Assembly: GCA_905221615.1 (NCBI GenBank)
Contig: CAJNDT010002791.1
Location: forward strand, 248,001-312,000
Direction: 5' to 3'
DNA: 64,000 nt
Source: Symbiodinium sp. CCMP2592
Taxonomy: Eukaryota; Sar; Dinophyceae; Suessiales; Symbiodiniaceae
In this document: piece after piece, positions 33,921-46,379 of the stretch
How the letters are laid out: each line of letters starts with the position of its first letter
Position numbering within the stretch: position 1 is the stretch's first letter
Position numbers and translations under genes: made by a program
The notes under the pieces: model-generated
What the model was told of the DNA's origin: nothing
The model's database searches: none
Seen by the model: the letters and a program-made list of their open reading frames with translations, nothing else

Positions 33921-34061
33921 TAGACAATGAGGTGTCGAAGTAGATCCCCGATGAGCCCCCCGATGAGCCCCTTAGGATATGATAAGTGCTGTCTGCTCCT
34001 TTAAGTAAGCAACGCAGACAATGAGGTATCAAACTAGATCCCCGATGAGCCCCCCAATGAG
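33921..34061. repeat. tandem copies of a 48-bp repeat
   Basis: 33922-33970 and 34014-34061 share AGACAATGAGGT-TC-AA-TAGATCCCCGATGAGCCCCC. Confidence 0.75.
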
Positions 34062-34149
34062 GTGTGATGAGGTGTTAGGAGCGCAAAAGATACCCAAAGT
34101 CATGCTATTTAGACCACTTCTTGCTAGTGTTGCGATCACGCAGAGTCAA

Positions 34150-34300
34150 GGATAAGGTTTACGGGTTTTGGGGATATAGGGTAAGGGCTTAGTCGTTTGG
34201 GTGTAAGGGTTAGGGCTCAGGGATGTTTAGGGTGAATGGCTAAGGCTAGGGTTTGAGAAAGGTTTAGGGAGGGTTTAGGGGCGTTTAAAGTAGGTTGAAT
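34150..34300 (+). repeat. interstitial TTTAGGG-like repeat
   Basis: A degenerate run of GGGTTTAG/GGTTTAGGG variants (for example GTTTAGGGAGGGTTTAGGGGCG), like the longer satellite at 60.4 kb. TTTAGGG is the plant-type telomere repeat also reported in dinoflagellates. Confidence 0.7.
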
Positions 34301-34564
34301 GTTTCGGGTTTTCTGGCGATAGAAAATCCCAAAACTTACAGCGAATCCTCAAGACCGCAATTTCGGACACAATAGACCTGCAATTACATAAAAACTGACC
34401 TAATCTGTTGGCCCCAAAGACCCAAAGAAATATCAACATCTCGGAATCCGCTACTGTTGCACGAAGTGCTCTTTGAACCTTGGGGTCTGAGGCATTCAGC
34501 TCAAGTTATGTGTTCTGGTCGGGCATTTCCGTATGAAACAGGATTTGCCGGATTCCTAACCCCC

Positions 34565-34638
34565 GATCGATCGATCGATATATATATATATATATACATA
34601 CGTACATACATATACATATATATATATATATACATACA
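34565..34638. repeat. AT/ATAC simple repeat
   Basis: (GATC)n, (TA)n and (CATA)n tract. Confidence 0.92.
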
Positions 34639-34760
34639 CCTCAAACCCAACACACCCGAACCCCGACCCCCCGGAACGAACCACCCGCGCAAGATGCTAA
34701 GAGCGTGAGCGACGAGAGGAGAGTAAGGAGAGACTAAGTAGTTTGGCTTAACACCAAATT

Positions 34761-34772
34761 ATTTTGGCTCAA
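34761..34772 (+). other. second partial DinoSL relic
   Basis: ATTTTGGCTCAA (12 of the last 13 DinoSL bases), same strand as the relic at 33012. This could be chance, but two within 1.8 kb is unlikely. Confidence 0.35.
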
Positions 34773-35179
34773 ACACCACGAGCATCACACTTTCAGCGAT
34801 ATTCATTATCGCCGTGCCAAGGTCACCGAACTAGTTGAAAATAACGATACTGAAACGTGCAAGTCATACCAACTGCATGCCGCCGCCACCTTTTGGACTA
34901 CAAACCAGAAGGCTGTGCCGTGTAGTAAATTTCCTAGTTAAATTCTGGACGTCTGCTTGTCCGCACCAAAAAGCGATCGCGGATCCACATTTAGTGGAGT
35001 GGTTCTACTTCGGACACGCAAATGGCGGATCTACTTTTTGGATCCGGCCGGGAGTCTGGGTGGGAGAGAGCAATGATCAGATTCTCCTTCTTTATGGTGA
35101 ACCTGCTGGCTTTGGCAACCAGGCAGATATCCACGCCCCCGTAGTGCCGGCACACACTGTAGTGGTAAGAGGTCAATGA

Positions 35180-38100
35180 ACGCTAATTCATTTTTGTGAC
35201 CGTAGAAGAACTCAAACAGGGATTAGGCTTGTGCCTCAGCTGTCAACAATCCCGGAGAAGGGAGATCGAGCAACCGTTGCGAAATGAAATCCGAGAATGA
35301 CGTACCCTCATCAACCACCCGGTGACCCGGTGCGCGGTGCCGGTATCTGGATTGCTGAGTCCCAAACCAGCTTCAGGAGTTCAAAAACCCTGGTGGTTGG
35401 CGTCGGCGTGACAACGGTAATTTTCCGCCGGCCTGCACCGCAATGCGATGACCGCATACATTGTCGACCAGGACCAGGAGAACGCAAAACCATTCAACCA
35501 CTTGGCCTCTTTGAAAACATCGGATGCGTGCCGACAGGTGAGATTACCCGCCTGTGAGTTACCGTGGGTCACCGGTGCGGGTGACGAGCTGGCAGTCCGC
35601 ATTTGCGGCCGACGCTGGGAAGCGCTTATGCTGTCCAACACTCTGCTCTCATTGCGGTTGGATGCGCCTCGGTCCACTGCTCTGCTCGTGGTTCGACGTG
35701 TCTCCGGCCATGCTGAAATGATTGAGCCGGACTTGGGAGGGCGTCGAGGTCGCGGATAAAGAGCTGCCAGAACCCGTCCAACGGCAAGCCCACGGCTGCG
35801 GTAAAAGTCAAGAGATTGGAAGGCCTACGCGCTCGTCCTCCAAGCTGTGCAGAGGCAAGTAGGCACGCACGACAGTGACGTCCACATGCGGCGGGAACCT
35901 CCGTTCGTGGGAGCAGGTGTGAACAGTTGTGGCATTGGGAGCCGAATAGTCCATCAGAGGAGACGCTGGACCGCGTCACCCTGAAAAAGGGGTCTGGATC
36001 CCACAATTTCTGAAGAAGCAGTCCGGCAAGTGCCACTGTGTAGCTACCAAGACACGCCGGTGGAACACTCACCATTGCGCAATTGACTTTGCCTTCAAGA
36101 CACCGCATCTGACGCCTGGCATATTGTGAGTCGCAGAATCACTGGCAGCGGAGTTTGTCTCTTGGTGATTCGGTTTGGTGGTGTTTCCACTGTCATTCGC
36201 ACTGACTCCGCATTTTGAATGTCTGGGCGTATTCACTCCGTTCAAGAAAGGCCGCTTCATCTCTTCCAGTGTCCGAACTCGGGACGGCTTGGGACGAGCT
36301 ACACACTCGAAAGCGGTGCAGCAGCTGAGTATCCTTGGAAACGTGTTCCCGGAGGTACACCCTGCTTCTGCTGGAGTGGGAAAAAAACACAGGCGTGATG
36401 TTCACTGTGCCTGTCCACAGACAGCGGTTGGCAAATTGTGCGTAGGGAATGACGCGTGTGGTTGTGTTCCTCTGGCATTGGTGAACAACCACAGGCAGAA
36501 GCAGCGGCACATACTGCGCAAGCTTGCCCAAGTTGACTGACACCGTTGGAGTGTGGGTTCGAGCTCGCTTGGCTGCACAGCAGGTCAGCATTAAATCGGC
36601 AGAAAAAACCGCAGTCAATTGATAATCGGCTGCTGACACAGGTCGCAGAGCTTTCAAGAGGCTTCGAAGGGGGTGGAGCTTTAAAGAGGACTTTAAAGAC
36701 GCACCTTGATGTTGGCATTCAAAGCGCTTCCACAGTGGCAGCATGAAATTGGCCATCGCAAATATGGAGCGGATGTACGAACAACGTATGTTGCAAGCGG
36801 CTGGAGCTTGAGAAAAACCGGACTGCGGCAAAGTCTGTACTGTTTGGAAAAGATTCCGGAAGCAGTACAAAACAAGTGGAACTTCAGATAATTTCTACGA
36901 ATAAGTTGACGCTCAGACAGCGCCCTCTCAAATGAAGGCCGGAAGCTGTGCCACATTGCAGAACTCTGGCGCGTACGAGCTTTGGCCGTGTGAGTCCGAA
37001 CTGAACACAGCATACTGCAGTCTGCCAAGGAAAGATGGTGTCGGCCTGCTCTTCCTTGACCTTGGTTCCAGGATCGAAGCTTGGCCATACTTCCGGGGAC
37101 ATTGTGGTGCAGGTTGTCCGAGACTGGTTCCCTTCTCCCTCCGTTCCTTCCAGTGACTCACAGGGAAAGAACCGCCGACAGCTGGAGATCAGGTCTCGTG
37201 GTACACACAAATGCCCTGCTTCACGGCAGAGTGGATGTCAAAGCAAAGAAGGCAATTCTAATTGCGGGGAGGCTGCACTCCGCACAAAAGCGAAAAAAAA
37301 TACAAAAAAACATAGAAAAGCAAGCAAATAAAGGCCGAGAAATCATTGGCTCCACAAACCATGCTCTTCGCTGCAAAAAAAAAATGCAGAGCTCCGCTCT
37401 ACATATGGCTTTCAGGAGCTCCAATTTGCAGACTTGCATCTCTTTGCGCAAGACGGTGGTGGCAAGTGTAGAAGGCCAGAGCCATGTGGATAGACGCATC
37501 TGTGGAAGAAGCTTGGAAGATTAGAAGAATTTTTTGGTGTCATGTGTGCGTCTTTGTTGCTGCAAGCACCAAATCTACACGAACGTGTAAACAGCACATT
37601 TTTTTTCTCGCCAATCAGAAGAGCAGACTGTGCAAATTTTGTGGAAGAGACTTCAAGAAAATTTTAAAGAACTTGAAACATTTTGTGAAACAGTTGGACA
37701 GCGAAGACCAAGTTTTTTCACACAAATTTCCTGATGAAGGATCTTAATGCTTTGCATGGGATATGAGCTTCCTGGGATTGTCAATGTTCTTTCGCTTTGC
37801 AAAAGGTTCCGTGACTGGAGATAAGAAATGCACAAATTGGAGAAATGCAAGGTTTTGCACGCAACAGAGACTTTCTTTTCCTTAAAAAAGCAACATTTCC
37901 AACCTTTGAAGAAGAATAACCAGACTGTAAATCCGGAAACCATCGGGAACCAGACTGGAATCATTACCAGCAGTGAAGCAGCTGCTAACCGCCTACGTCA
38001 GTTCGTTTTTGGACTACAGACAAGTTCCAACCTGCCACGCCGCCTCGTTCCAGGCCACAGTTGGCAGAACGATACAGCACTCCCGAAGGCTCGTTTTTTC

Positions 38101-41100
38101 CATTATGCTGTGGCTGTTCCGCTATAATTCACGCTGAACGACTTTGCCAACTTTGTCTGTTCGTTGCAGCCACCTCATTTCTACTTTGTACAGGATTTTG
38201 TCATCTGTTTTGTTTCTTTCTGGAACTGCGCAGCAGCTGCTGGCTCGACGCGTCCGACCGGCAGAACAAGAACAAATACTGCTCTCATCGAGTGTGGAAA
38301 CTTGGAAGCACATTCTCCGAAACCAGATGCTTCTAAACACTGCGTCCACCCATCTTTACTCACCCGCACAGTCGAGCACAGCAATTTCAGCAAACAAGGC
38401 AGCAATTTTCAGAAAAACACGTGTTCTGTTATCAGCTATTCTGCGCAACCAATTTGTAGTGAAAAAAGTTGGTTTTGTAAGCTGAGAAGGAGTAAGTAGA
38501 ATGTTATGCCATCCATTGCATGCATAAGAAAAGATCTTCTATCCCACCAAGCGGATTCGTGTGGATTTCTGCTTGGAGAAGGCCTTGTTTGGAAGCTCGC
38601 TCTGTGCGTGTCATCTTGCGCAGGACCATGCCAATTTTCTGTATCTTCCTTTCTAAATTTTTTGGATGGTGAGATGGAAAAAAAGTGAAACGCGGTGTGA
38701 CTGCACTGTCATCCACGTCGATGTTGTATTTTAAGGTGTTCAATTGATGTTCTTCGACCGAAACATGCCATGGTTTTGGGATATCAGCGCTTTATCGCAC
38801 GGTAGGTACAAATCAGTAGTTCAGTAGCAGCAATGGCTATAGCAGAGTAGTCGTGCAGCAGTGACTGTAGTTGCAGTAAGTAGTAGAGTTAGTAGAGTAG
38901 AAGTAGGAAAGTATTGTGAAAAATGTATGGCTAACATACCAAATTGCGTGGGAGACAATATCTTCTTCTTGTAGTTTGGGTGATCGCTTGGTGCATATAG
39001 GAATATTGCATATTGTCTTTTGTGATACAACTTGTCATGTTCTATGAGTAAAGGCGGATTCCATCGTGCCTGCAGTTGCGGGCTGCTTGCAGTTGATTTC
39101 ATGTCATCGTTTGGAAGATTGCTTCTCATGTTTCATTCCTCATATTCATATTCAGGCTTGTGTGCTTGAATCGTGACTTTCCGCTTGCTCGCTGTCAATG
39201 GTAGACCGCTTGCTGTCACTTGCAATTGGCGATGGCAGTGCATGCTGCAGCTCTGGCCCCTCGATCGTCATTTGAGGTGCATGATCAGCAACATTCATGT
39301 CGTCCTTGTGAGCTCGTGAAAATATTCATTTGCAGTGCAGCAGGCTGCTTTCAGCCAATCATCTCAATGGAGCCAGATCACGCAGAAATCGATTTGTGAT
39401 GTAACAGAAGCCGACAATGGCCGACAGCAGTGATGAGGAAGATGGTTGGAATCAGTCCACCCAGATTGGATTGCAGGACAGCACTATGGCTTAATCTTTC
39501 ATTTACTGTTACTGCTGCAGCTTGTGCAGGACTTGCTGAATGGTTCCGCACGTGAGAAACCGCTCCTCATCAGTGGTGTTGATGGACTGGCTTTTGCTCC
39601 CGAGAAGGCCCTTTGGCTGCATGGCATTACATGATTCATCACTTCTGGCATGTGGCATATGAAATATCCATGACCTGACATGCAGCATGTTACTTGTATC
39701 TGGTTCATGCTGTGCGAGGACGTCCCTGCAAGGTCGTTGCCTCAGACGAACAAGACATGCGATGCGTTGCGCAGACTCACTGGCTACAGGTTGCCCACGC
39801 AGAACGCACGAAACTCAGCACTACCGGAATGATGCTCTCTTTATGTTGCAATTCACTGCGACATGGTGTTACTTCGTACTGGTATAAGGCCTTAGTGAGC
39901 TGTGAACTGATTCCGTGGATCTGCCAGCGGTATTTCCATGTGTTTGTTTGCAAGTGCATTCCTATAGTAGCCAGTTCACTCCGGTGATCTTGCTGGGACC
40001 ATGATTTCGTTGTTGGAGCTGTTGAGCATCGAAAGTTGGGGTGTTCCAGGGTGCAAATGCTGCGGGCTGGATGCTGACCGGGTTGCGACTTGCTTGCCAT
40101 GGTCGTGGCCGTTTCTGTCGCCAGCTCCGCAGGATTTCGCGTGTTTCGTTTATCGGATTGTCGGTGGCAGTGTAGCGGCCACAAATTTCGACGTGAATCT
40201 GCAGGAGTCAGTCCGGCAGATGATAGCGCGGACACGGAGCTCGAAACCCACATCGTGGATGCACCTCGAAACGCCGAGGCAATGAAGTACGGCAGTGACA
40301 TGTCGCACACAAGTGCCCCATGTATGTGGAATACTGTTTCGTTGCTTTCTTGCAAGGGGCGGGCAGCTCAAGAAGCGGAATGGGCTGGTGAGTACGATGG
40401 CCGACAACACTGGTCTCTCCGAGAAGCGTGCCCTTTGCACGCTGTAGTGGAACGAAGTGACGGTGATGTTAGCAGCTACAGTGCGGGAGCTTGTCGGGAG
40501 GAACGCCAACCTTGAGACTTTAGAGGACTTTGGCCCATGATTTGCACCGAGAGTTCACGGTGCAGTTCGCTGTGTTTCGTATTTTGCTGTCATGCCATCT
40601 GCTGGCTACGGTTGTCTCAGTTTTGGAGCACCAGAATTTTTTCGAAACGAGTCGACTCCCACAATATTGAGATGCTCGCTGTGACCGATTCTTGAGACTT
40701 TGATCTGTTTGCGCCTTTCCAAACACTTATCGAAAAGCAGGTTTGCCAGGCTTCCCGTCGTCTCTACTTGATGGTTTCTGGGGCGAGCCAAAGAGGTCAA
40801 GCTTCAACGTCTGGTGGCACCTATTTCGGATAGAACGGTTGCTCAATGCCGAGACGTCGCGTCGCACTCATTGGTGCAACCTCTTATCGCTGTTATTGGT
40901 GAGTCACAGTCCAGTGCCTGCCTTCGACGGTGCCGTGTGATGACGTGTGTTTTTGCGAGTTTGTGGGCTTGGACCTTGAGTTTTCCAGCTAACCACTTGT
41001 CGTCGCAAAACCCATGACTTCCTGACGGTATGCTTTGGATTTGGATGTAATGATTTTCTAAACGTTACGATTGAATGAGGTGTTGAGAAATCGGATGGCG

Positions 41101-41330
41101 TCGTGCGGGTGCGTGTACCATCCGATTCGTGTTTAAGCTGACTCGCGATGGGTTGATTGTCTGACGTTTCGGACGTTTCGGAGTAATGTGCCCTTGCATG
41201 TGAGCCCTCGCGATTTCCGGGTGAGCAGGCGTGCCTGACATGCCGCACTGATTTGCGATGCCCGGGATGACACTGCGCCCAGGGTTAAACGAGTTCCCAG
41301 AATGCGTGGAATCGGAAGTATTGCACGCGC
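35180..41330. other. no supported gene
   Basis: Unique-looking sequence with only short ORFs, none longer than 225 codons and none with a domain I recognise. A-rich tracts lie at 37290-37380. If genes exist they are split into short exons I cannot identify. Confidence 0.5.
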
Positions 41331-41375
41331 GCGGGTGTGTGTGTGTGTGTGTGTGGGTGTGTGTGACTGTCTGAC
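41331..41375. repeat. GT microsatellite
   Basis: (GT)n with GGGTG interruptions. Confidence 0.92.
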
Positions 41376-42253
41376 GTCACTTCGCGACAAAATACCATCA
41401 CGATAAGCAGTGAAGGTTGCCGTCTCCGTGTGTTTTGGTCACGTCCTGGTATCTGTGGTCGGCGGAATTCCTAGGAGACCACATGTTGGGTGCCCTTGAC
41501 TTGCTTTCATGTGCAACGTGCTTGCAACTTGCAACCATCTCGAATTTACAGTAATTTCACATAAACGAAAGTCGAACAGCTTGCGGTTTACGAAGTCGAA
41601 TCAGTACTAATGCCGTTCTATTTTGTCGCTTCCTTTCCCAGTTGCTTGTACATCGGATCTCCACGGTGGAGGCTGTTCGATTTCTCCAGTGGTTCTCCTC
41701 CTGTTGACATGGGTTTGGAGCGAGGCCCACCCATGGGGCATTTGGGCAGTATACCATGCCGTTACCATGCGTTTCCAAGAAGCCAAGGCACGATGTGCGG
41801 ACGACTTCATGTCCGCTTGCACACGGGCACAAGCCGCGGAAGGTCAACAAACAAGGCGAAAGCTTTTGCAACCGGAGGTGTGGCGAAACTTCCCCGACGT
41901 GGTGCGCACTGGTGCAAACAACGTTTCGATCCTCCATTATGCCAGCTCCCTCGAAATAACACATGCGCGATTGGACCCGCCATCATCACCGTGAGATACC
42001 CTGAGCAAGCCAAGCGCAGACCACAATGCTCTCCACCGCTGGTTCCGCATTCACATGCACTCAGACTCGTTTGTACGTGCCTCCCCCAACAATCTCTGCG
42101 ACATCACACTGACAGGGCGTGCCATCACATCAGGATTTTCAAAGTTCTTTCTGCGTGGTATGTTCCCATTGGAACATGATTTGCAGCAGACGCCGCAGAT
42201 TGTTTTCAAGCACTTTCTTCGCACTGCCCGCATCTTTACGGGGTTAGCTAGAC

Positions 42254-42571
42254 TCACCTTACACGTGACACGGCAAGGCCGGCTTCGTCGGCAAGCTTGA
42301 GCACATGCTCCAGATTTGGTGCTGCGGTCCCAACAGCAGCAGCCCAATGCAGTGGTGAAGCACGGCGACGGACAGCAGACTCTTCCATCGCCGAGCCCAG
42401 CCCACCGCAGCTGGCAGCGCACTCAGTCTTGTGCGACTTCACTATTATGTCCACCATTGTCCACCGACGCGGACGAGATTGCCTTCCACCAGCTGGCAAT
42501 TTCCGGCGCAAACTCCTTCCAAGATACGTGCCCTGTTTACGACCCTCGGTGGTGCGGAGAGCCACGCACAA
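42254..42571 (-). CDS. possible ankyrin-repeat exon
   Basis: The minus-strand frame includes RRRASPLHWAAAVGTAAPNLEHVLKLADEAG at about 42280-42375. The S-P-L-H-W-A-A-x-x-G core is the ankyrin-repeat signature (T-P-L-H-x-A-A-x-x-G), and the two following helices fit. A weaker candidate (HNAAIRDMQCRESVPPRLV) lies upstream in minus sense at about 42640-42700. Ankyrin arrays mediate protein binding. Splice boundaries are not resolved. Confidence 0.4.
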   Translation of the reverse strand: MCVALRTTEGRKQGTYLGRSLRRKLPAGGRQSRPRRWTMVDIIVKSHKTECAASCGGLGSAMEESAVRRRASPLHWAAAVGTAAPNLEHVLKLADEAGLAVSRVR

Positions 42572-43280
42572 AGCCGTGAAGGCCGGGCAGCGTCAGCCCA
42601 CGCTGCCCAGTATGCAGCAGGTGTTGCCAGCTGTGCTCTGCAAGCCCAAGATTGCTACCAAACGCGGCGGGACGCTTTCCCGACACTGCATGTCACGGAT
42701 GGCCGCATTGTGCGCTGCGCCATCCGGTGCGACGATGCTGGGTGGGACCGTGCGCGGGCCCGCACGCCGCAAACAGAACCAGCGGGAAGCAGGCAAGCAC
42801 GTTGTTGTCGGGTCAAGCTGTGCGACCGGGGGGATGTTTGAACCTACAACAGTCCGAGGCAAAATTTAATCCAAGGACGGTTGGATGTTGCAAGAAGAAT
42901 CGACAAAGTGCTGATGAGGACCAGTGAGATGCCCGCATCCAAGTGGCAACTCTGTTCATTCACACATTGGCCACCGGCAATTTGGAAGCTTCGTGACAGG
43001 ACTCCGTGTTCTAAGTGCTGCCGCATGTTGTCGCATTTTGAGATACTGACATCATGTTTATGATTACGGTTCACTTGTGATTGTGCTTCACCGTCGTTCA
43101 AGGACATCGTGTTGACATACTTAACGTGATGTGGAGTAATCGACGATGAGCTTTGTACGTGTTGCGTTCGTCGCACTACATGCAAGGTTGTGCAAACTTT
43201 CCAAACGTTAGCGTGCCGCTGGATACCGTTGGCCCCCTTAACTTCACGTAACTCGACTTGACTTCACCTGATCTAACTAT

Positions 43281-43316
43281 GATTGGGTTAGACTTGACTT
43301 GACTTGACTTGACTGG
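43281..43316. repeat. GACTT minisatellite
   Basis: GACTTGACTTGACTTGACTTGACTGG with degenerate flanks (from about 43245). Confidence 0.9.
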
Positions 43317-44384
43317 ATTTGATTTCCCTTGACTTGGTCGTGTCTTGCCAAGTATGAATAAGCGGAATGGCAGGCATGTTCCAATGATCCGGGGTTCGAG
43401 TGGCAGGCCCGGTTCTACACTGCAAAGGCAGGGAACGTGGTCGACGGCATTCGACGGCCTTGTTCAGAACTCTAAATGCGTGCCCCTGCGGTGAGCTTGC
43501 GTTGGTGGTGGAACTGTGCACGCGGTCTGCACCACCTGCGTCATCAGTGATCTGCACTTCATGTCGGTGGTGTCACGTTGTCGCAGCCAGCAGTCGTGTA
43601 CAGTGACCAATGAGCATGGGAGGAACGACGTGGACCGCGCCGCCCGCCGGACAGCAGAATAACGAAAACACACGACCTATCCGGCGGTTGGCGGACGCTT
43701 CACCGGCGTTGCGCGCGGCTTGCTCAGGGACCTCGTCCCTGTGCGGGCGTGCAGAGCACCACCGGCGCTTCGAGCTGCTGCGGCTTCATAGTGGACGCGA
43801 CGATGGTGGAGCATACAGTGAGCATACCATCCGTCGCCGTGCAACAGGCGGAGGGCAGACCATGGCCGCTGCCACCGCATTCAGCCCGCGCAACAGGCCT
43901 CCCCCTCGACCGCCGAGCGGCCGAGCGGCCGAGCCACGTGCTCATGCGGCCAGCGCCGTAACCATAGGTGTACGCGGGTAAGCTTATAGATCATCTTATA
44001 GACATCGGACTCACCGACGAGACACGAAGTGAGCTCGCTTGTCGTGAGTTTGTTGTTTTGGTCGACAGTGTTTTCGGTAAGTACTTGAGCTTGCATTGCT
44101 TCGCCCCGCGCCGCACTGCTAGCTCAAGCTGTCGACCCGGATCGCTTCCGTACTTAGCTTTTTTCACCCACCCACCCAACCCGGGGGAAAGGAGCTCGGC
44201 AACGCATTGCCCCGCTTCTCCTGACTCTGGGCATCGCATTGCCTCGCACCGACTTCAAGCATCCTTCGCGAGTAAAAAAGAGAGCGCTTCCTCGTTTTGT
44301 TACTGCATCGCTTTAGCAAACTCACAGTACTCTTACGGAGAACTCTTGCCACTTTCACAGCTAGCTGCTGCCCGCACCTGGGAG

Positions 44385-45000
44385 GTCCGCACGTGTTTGG
44401 GGAGCCTCTACATCTCGGCTTTGCGCTTGACCTTGGCGCCAACAAGGTGCAGCACGTACGTTTTTCAAAAACGCATGTTTGCATGACGTCCGGTGAAGCA
44501 AGCGCAATACTCTTGCCTGCGCACCAAGTTTTGGAATATGGTTTGGCCACTGCGGGCCGCAGCTTCGTTCAGAACCCCCACCGTGGAACAGCATGCCACG
44601 TGCAAGCCACATGCTGTTGGAGCCACCAGATCATTTTTTCACCGTTTCTCTTAAGGGTTCAGTGGTTTCCGTTGTACGGCTGCCATTCAGTCAGTCATTC
44701 AGTCAGAGAATGCTGTGCAGTGATACATGGGCTGGGAGGAACAATTAGTTCCCGAAGCAAAAACATTGGTACATGTTGTCGCCACACGCTCGGTGGAGCT
44801 GTACAGCTAAGTAATACACCTGGGTGGTTCACGCTTATATGGGGGGGCCTCGACATTTCGGTTTCGTATGACCTTGGAGCTGATGCGAACCCGCTTCAAG
44901 AACACGTATTCGCATGACATCCGAGGAAGCAAGCCCAGCAATCTTGCCAATGAGTGGCAGTTGTCAGTACATCGAAATTTTGGAATATGCTGTGGCCACA
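44385..45000. repeat. degenerate duplication, period about 440 bp
   Basis: 44396-44556 and 44838-45000 share, in order, CTTGAC/GACCTTGG-GC-GA, TTCAA-AACACGTATTCGCATGAC-TCCG-G-AAGCAAG, AAT-CTTGCC and TTTTGGAATATG-TGTGGCCAC. The two copies have diverged considerably. Confidence 0.65.
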
Positions 45001-46379
45001 AATTTCCACGTTGGACAAGCGGCTGAGAAAAAGAGATAAAAAGAGTGCGGGCTTCCAGGAATCTTGCGTAGACATCGAGCCTGAAAGCCATCAAGTTTTC
45101 GAAGGGATGCTGTGTTCAGCCAAGCTGTGTGCAAGCGGTACAGCAAGTGCGAGCCCATGCGCACATCGAAAATGTGGACTTTGCGACGCGGAGGAATGCT
45201 AGAATGTTTCCGAACTGGATTGAGAGCTTGACATTGGGCTTTGGCCGAACCAGGTCGACGATTGAGCTGTGGCCGAATGTCCCCAGATATGTCCACCAGA
45301 TCACCAGTGATTACCCAAGTAAACCAAGGACAGGCTTCAACACGTTGAAATCGCAGCGAATCGCGTGTTAACGCGGCACGCCAACCGCCATTATGCTTCT
45401 TTGCTTCAAGAATGCAGCTCCTTCCAGCGGCAACCCAGGCCCGCCTTGCACGTGTTGTCTACGGACCGCAGTTGCAACACATCGAGCGCGACATTCGGAG
45501 TTGGCACGTTGCGGGCATCACCCTGTTGCTGATGGCCGTGCAGCCAGACATCGGGCACTTAGTACTTCTTTAAGCAATTGCCCTTGCCGTTTCTGTGCCC
45601 GCAGCGTCGACTGTTTGGCGCATGCTTTGTTTTGACTGCCCTGCACACAATGTTTCGCGACAGAGGTGGGCCGACCGGTCTCGACATGCGTTATCCTTGC
45701 ATGTCTTGTTCTCCACAGATGGAGATGCAGGAACAACATTGACTTCGTGGTGGACGTGTGCATAGCCGCCGAAGCATGTGAGATGTGACAGCATATTTTT
45801 GAACGCGCATTCTTGAATCCGGTTTGTACATACCGGTTTGGTTGTTATGATGTGCAAGAAAACTTGCTTGATTCCGAAACTAAGTGTTTTGGTTTTGTTG
45901 TGTTGTGTGGCTTGGTTTCTTGCTTTGGTTACACTGAGCGAGATCCAATCATGGTTGCTGTAGCTTGCTTTCTGACCGTGACTCACGGTCGTTTCCGGAC
46001 ACGTCTCTGTACGCCAATTGAAATAGAACATAACACAATCCGTAAACCCCGCTAGAGCTAGCAATGCAGTCCATGTTGATCGCAGCCCGGGATGTTGAAA
46101 AAACTACCACCATGGTGTCGTGTGCATACGAAATCCCGTCGATCGGCAAGTTCGAATCCGAACGCAGCATGCGCAAACGCAAATCGGCGGAAGCATCGAA
46201 CAGCAGTTCGGTTATCATCATTGAAAACAGGAGCATCCTTGAAAAGTATTAAAATATTGCTTTCGCATTGAACAATCACGCCCGCAATCATGAACTCTGA
46301 ACTTTCTGTCGTTGTAAATCGCGCGTACCACATTTCGATTTTTTTCTTTTACGCCCGTGTTCCGGAAGTACGAAGCGTT

